Assembly: GCF_019746665.1 (NCBI RefSeq)
Contig: NZ_JAIERS010000017.1
Location: 97,769 to 161,768 of the forward strand
Reading direction: 5' to 3'
Source of the DNA: Sphingomonas sp.
GTDB taxonomy: Bacteria; Pseudomonadota; Alphaproteobacteria; Sphingomonadales; Sphingomonadaceae
Length of the DNA: 64,000 nt
Part shown: piece after piece, positions 61,542 to 64,000 of the stretch
How the letters are laid out: every line of letters begins with the position of its first letter
Numbering within the stretch: the stretch's first letter is position 1
Program-made: the position numbers and the translations under genes
The notes under the pieces: generated by a model
Databases searched by the model: none
Told to the model about the DNA's origin: nothing
The model's input: the letters and a program-made list of their open reading frames with translations, nothing else

Positions 61542-62431
61542 TCCGCCTTGCCCTGTTGCTGTCGCTCGCGTTGCCCGCGCCGCTCGCCGCCCAAACCCCG
61601 CCGGCGCAGATCACCCCCAGCGCCGCCGAACAGCGCTTTACCGTCACGGTCGAAGGTGCGGGGCCGGACGTGATCCTGATCCCCGGCCTTGGCAGCCCGC
61701 GCGCGGTGTGGGACGGCACGCGCGCCGCGCTCAAGGGGCGCTACCGGCTTCACCTCATCGAGCTGAAGGGCTTTGGCGGCGGCGATCCGGGGCCGAACCT
61801 CAGCGGGCCGATCCTGCCGGCGCTTGTCGAGCAGCTGAACGCCTATATCGTCGCGAACAGGCTGAAGGCGCCGGCAGTGGTCGGCCACTCGCTCGGCGGG
61901 CTCACCGCGCTGCTGCTCGCCAAGGCGCATCCCGAAAGCGTGGGCAAGGTGATGGTGGTCGATGCGCTGCCGTGGATCGGCACGATCTTCGCCCCGCCGG
62001 GGGCGACGCTCGCGCAGGTCGAACCCTTCGTCGCGCAGCAGCGTGCGGCGTTCGCCGCCCGGTACGGCCAGCCCGCGGACAAGGCGGCGAGCGCGGCCAA
62101 CGCGGCGCGGCTCGCGCTTACCCCGGCGGCGCAGGCACAGGTCGCCGCCTGGAGCGACGCCGCCGATCCGCGCGTCGTCGGGCAAGCGCTCTATGAGGAT
62201 TTCATGACCGATCTGCGCGGCGATCTGGGCGCGATCAAGACGCCGATCACGATCGTCTATCCCTACTCGCCGGCGGTCCCGCGCGAGCGCGCCGACGCGC
62301 TCTACCGAGGCGAATATGCGAAGGCGCCCAAGATAAGCTTCGTCGCGGTGGAGGGCGCTTATCATTTCGTGATGCTTGATCAGCCAGAGGTGTTCGCGAA
62401 GGCGCTCGTCGACTTCCTCGCCGCCCCCTAG
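61538..62431 (+). CDS. Exported alpha/beta hydrolase
   Basis: A 297-residue alpha/beta hydrolase with a signal peptide (IRLALLLSLALPAPLAAQ). The oxyanion region ILIPGLGSPRAVW, nucleophile VGHSLGGLTAL, acid region and His in VEGAYHFVMLDQP are present. It should act in the periplasm. Substrate unknown. It is translationally coupled to the XRE gene, so it is part of the operon that the regulator controls. Confidence 0.87.
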   Translation: MIRLALLLSLALPAPLAAQTPPAQITPSAAEQRFTVTVEGAGPDVILIPGLGSPRAVWDGTRAALKGRYRLHLIELKGFGGGDPGPNLSGPILPALVEQLNAYIVANRLKAPAVVGHSLGGLTALLLAKAHPESVGKVMVVDALPWIGTIFAPPGATLAQVEPFVAQQRAAFAARYGQPADKAASAANAARLALTPAAQAQVAAWSDAADPRVVGQALYEDFMTDLRGDLGAIKTPITIVYPYSPAVPRERADALYRGEYAKAPKISFVAVEGAYHFVMLDQPEVFAKALVDFLAAP

Positions 62432-62464
62432 CGGGCGGGCGGAGCGGCGGCTACGCCCGTTCGC

Positions 62465-63160
62465 ATGACCGACCTCGCCCATCACCACACCCCCGGCCGC
62501 GGGCCGACGCTGATCTTCCTGCCCGGCTATGCGAGCGACATGCAGGGCACCAAGGCGCTCGCGCTGGAAGCCTGGGCGCGCGGGCAGGGGCGGGCGTTCC
62601 TGCGCTTCGATTATCGTGGCTGCGGCCAAACCCCCGGCGCGTTCGAGGACTTCACCCTCGCCGATTGGCGCGATGATGTGCTGGCGATGATCGACATAGT
62701 CCAAGGGCCGGTGGTACTGGTCGGCTCGTCGATGGGCGGTTGGCTGATGCTGCTCGCGGCGAAGGCGCGGCCGGAACGGATCGCTGGGCTGGTCGGCATC
62801 GCCGCCGCGCCCGATTTCACGGATTGGGGCTTCACCACCGAGGAGAAGCTCGCGCTGCTCAACGAAGGCCGGCTGGAGCGGCCCTCGCCCTATGGCCCGG
62901 CGCCCACCGTCTATACCCGCGCCTTCTGGATGGCGGGTGAGGCGAACCGGGTGATGCACGGCGCCATTCCGATCGACGCGCCGGTGCGGCTGCTCCACGG
63001 CATGGCTGACGCGGACGTGCCCTATATGCGCTCGATCCATCTCGCGCAGCAGCTGCGTTCAGCCGATGTGCAGCTGTCGCTCGTCAAGGATGGCGACCAC
63101 CGGCTGTCGCGCGAGGGCGATCTCGCGCGGCTGATCGGCGCGATCGAGGATATTGCGTGA
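62465..63160 (+). CDS. Cytosolic alpha/beta hydrolase (ABHD10-like)
   Basis: A 231-residue alpha/beta hydrolase without signal peptide: ILFLPGYASDM-like oxyanion strand (TLIFLPGYASDMQGTKA), FDYRGCGQTPGAF, nucleophile elbow VGSSMGGWLML, acid in LHGMADADVPY and His in DGDHRLSR. The pattern fits the ABHD10/YfgP-type family, which in animals removes acyl groups from proteins or glucuronides. It is in the same operon; its GTGA overlaps the TPR gene. Confidence 0.87.
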   Translation: MTDLAHHHTPGRGPTLIFLPGYASDMQGTKALALEAWARGQGRAFLRFDYRGCGQTPGAFEDFTLADWRDDVLAMIDIVQGPVVLVGSSMGGWLMLLAAKARPERIAGLVGIAAAPDFTDWGFTTEEKLALLNEGRLERPSPYGPAPTVYTRAFWMAGEANRVMHGAIPIDAPVRLLHGMADADVPYMRSIHLAQQLRSADVQLSLVKDGDHRLSREGDLARLIGAIEDIA

Positions 63161-63927
63161 TCCTGTTCCTGCTCGCTCAAGCCGCCGCGCCGGCGCTCGC
63201 CCCGCCCGCCGATCCGGGGCTTGCCGCGCGCTACGAGAAATGCCTCGATCTCGCGACCGACGCGCCCGATCAGGCGATCGCGGAGGCGGGGGCGTGGAGC
63301 AATGGCGGCTATTTCGCGCGGCAATGCCGGGGCATGGCCTATGCCAATCTCGAGCGCTGGGCGGCGGCGGCGAGCGAGTTCACCGCCGCCGCGCAGGAGG
63401 CGGAGGTGGCGCGCGACGCCCGTGCCGCGCGTTACTGGGCGCAGGCGGGCAACGCCTGGATCGCCGGGAGCGAACCCGCCAAGGCGCGCGCCGCGCTCGA
63501 TGCGGCGCTCGCGAGCGGCGCGCTTGACGGCTTGTCGCTGGGGGAGGCGCGGTTCGATCGGGCGCGGGCGCTGGTGCTGCTTGGTGACCAGAAGGCCGCG
63601 CGGCTCGACATCGATGCCGCGCTCAAGACCGCGAGCGCGGACCCGCTGCTGTGGCTCGCCTCGGCGACGCTCGCGCGGCGCACGGGCGATCTGGTGCGCG
63701 CGAAGGCCGATGCGATCGAGGCTTACAAGCGATCGAGCGATGATCCGGCGGTGCTGCTGGAAATCGGCAACATCGCCTATGCCGCCGGCGACCGCGCGGG
63801 CGCGGCGAGCGCTTGGCGCGAGACGATCAGTCGCCGCCCGGGCAGCGATCAGGCCCGGCTCGCCGAGGAACGGTTGCAGGCGCTGGGAGAGGCGGGGGAC
63901 AAGCCCAAGCCGCCGGAAGAGCGCTAG
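63157..63927 (+). CDS. Exported tetratricopeptide-repeat protein
   Basis: A 256-residue protein starting at GTG. A hydrophobic start (MILFLLAQAAAPALAPPA) is a short signal-like stretch. Four to six TPR-like helical pairs follow (AAREFTAAAQEAEVARDARA region, ARALVLLGDQKAARLDIDAAL, LARRTGDLVRAKADAIEAYKR, LLEIGNIAYAAGDRAGAASAWRETI). It ends in a charged tail. It is probably a protein-protein scaffold. It is coupled to the preceding hydrolase and is the last gene of the operon. Confidence 0.8.
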   Translation: MILFLLAQAAAPALAPPADPGLAARYEKCLDLATDAPDQAIAEAGAWSNGGYFARQCRGMAYANLERWAAAASEFTAAAQEAEVARDARAARYWAQAGNAWIAGSEPAKARAALDAALASGALDGLSLGEARFDRARALVLLGDQKAARLDIDAALKTASADPLLWLASATLARRTGDLVRAKADAIEAYKRSSDDPAVLLEIGNIAYAAGDRAGAASAWRETISRRPGSDQARLAEERLQALGEAGDKPKPPEER

Positions 63928-63995
63928 GTCCGGGACCCATAAACAGGGTTTCTATGGCGGCGGGAATGTGATTCAGCCTCCCGATTGATCGGGAG
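63927..63995. repeat. Palindromes at the window end
   Basis: GGTCCGGGACC (63927-63937) is a perfect palindrome starting at the TPR gene stop, and CTCCCGAT-TG-ATCGGGAG (63978-63995) is a second. The text between them (CCATAAAC ... GTTTCTATGG) also pairs. They may be a terminator or the edge of an insertion sequence; the window stops here. Confidence 0.4.
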
Positions 63996-64000
63996 TGAGC

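Noticed and set aside
1..64000. CRISPR array, rRNA operon or prophage
   Set aside because: No regularly spaced repeats, rRNA genes, integrase or phage structural genes were seen.

Overview
This 64 kb window is a high-GC, densely packed chromosomal segment with many ATGA/GTGA stop-start overlaps. Gene content points to an alphaproteobacterium of the Sphingomonadaceae (Sphingomonas sensu lato): PstA/PstC with extended N-termini, exosortase-A-associated polysaccharide genes, DUF2794, DUF1489, the PqqD-like/HprK-like cassette called 'HPr-rel-A', and an SUV3-type helicase followed by S4 protein, ferredoxin and CarD. No phage, plasmid or CRISPR locus is seen. The content is mostly housekeeping with a few accessory modules.

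Layout. 1-5.4 kb: end of a membrane protein, panB, a TPR membrane protein with bamB and der, a TusA-like protein and an Hpt protein. 5.4-14.3 kb: bfr/bfd iron storage with Fur-like palindromes, DUF418, DUF3052 plus an iodotyrosine-deiodinase-like flavoprotein, vapBC, purL, a hydrolase, and a TetR gene divergent from a thioesterase/enoyl-CoA hydratase pair. 14.3-19.3 kb: accC-accB-aroQ, a fused thiS-thiG, a lipoprotein hydrolase and CsbD. 19.3-27.7 kb: an exosortase-A-type Wzy/ligase with a tiny upstream membrane protein, divergent from its glycosyltransferase; then TauE/SafE, cysE, DUF2157, a 150-bp multi-hairpin element and an SDR. 27.7-35 kb: the complete phoR-pstSCAB-phoU-phoB phosphate operon. 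35-37.7 kb: a Tat-signal protein, a PqqD-like protein and an HprK-like kinase fused to a nucleotidyltransferase, with a palindromic repeat inside the fusion. 37.7-49.5 kb: ferredoxin-NADP reductase, tRNA-Pro(CGG), TrmJ-like methyltransferase, agmatine deiminase, HerA-like ATPase, an HExxH/TPR protein, an M23 peptidase, SUV3-like helicase, S4 protein and fdxA. 49.5-58.6 kb: carD, three tandem DUF2807 genes, DUF1489, mgtE, a cyclophilin, LysR, and an archaeal-type CDC48 ATPase preceded by a strong terminator with no obvious gene. 58.6-64 kb: MFS transporter, ABM protein, rpoZ, and a five-gene operon (small membrane protein, XRE regulator, two hydrolases, TPR protein).

Functional threads: phosphate sensing and uptake (about 7.3 kb operon); envelope biogenesis (BamB, M23, Wzy/GT, cyclophilin); cofactor and fatty-acid precursors (PanB, ThiSG, AccBC); iron storage. 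The most unusual parts are the HPr-rel-A cassette with its candidate exported substrate, the terminator/leader upstream of cdc48, the deiodinase-like enzyme with a conserved E-Y-K triad, and several palindromic non-coding elements. Functions are read from recalled family motifs; no database search was possible.
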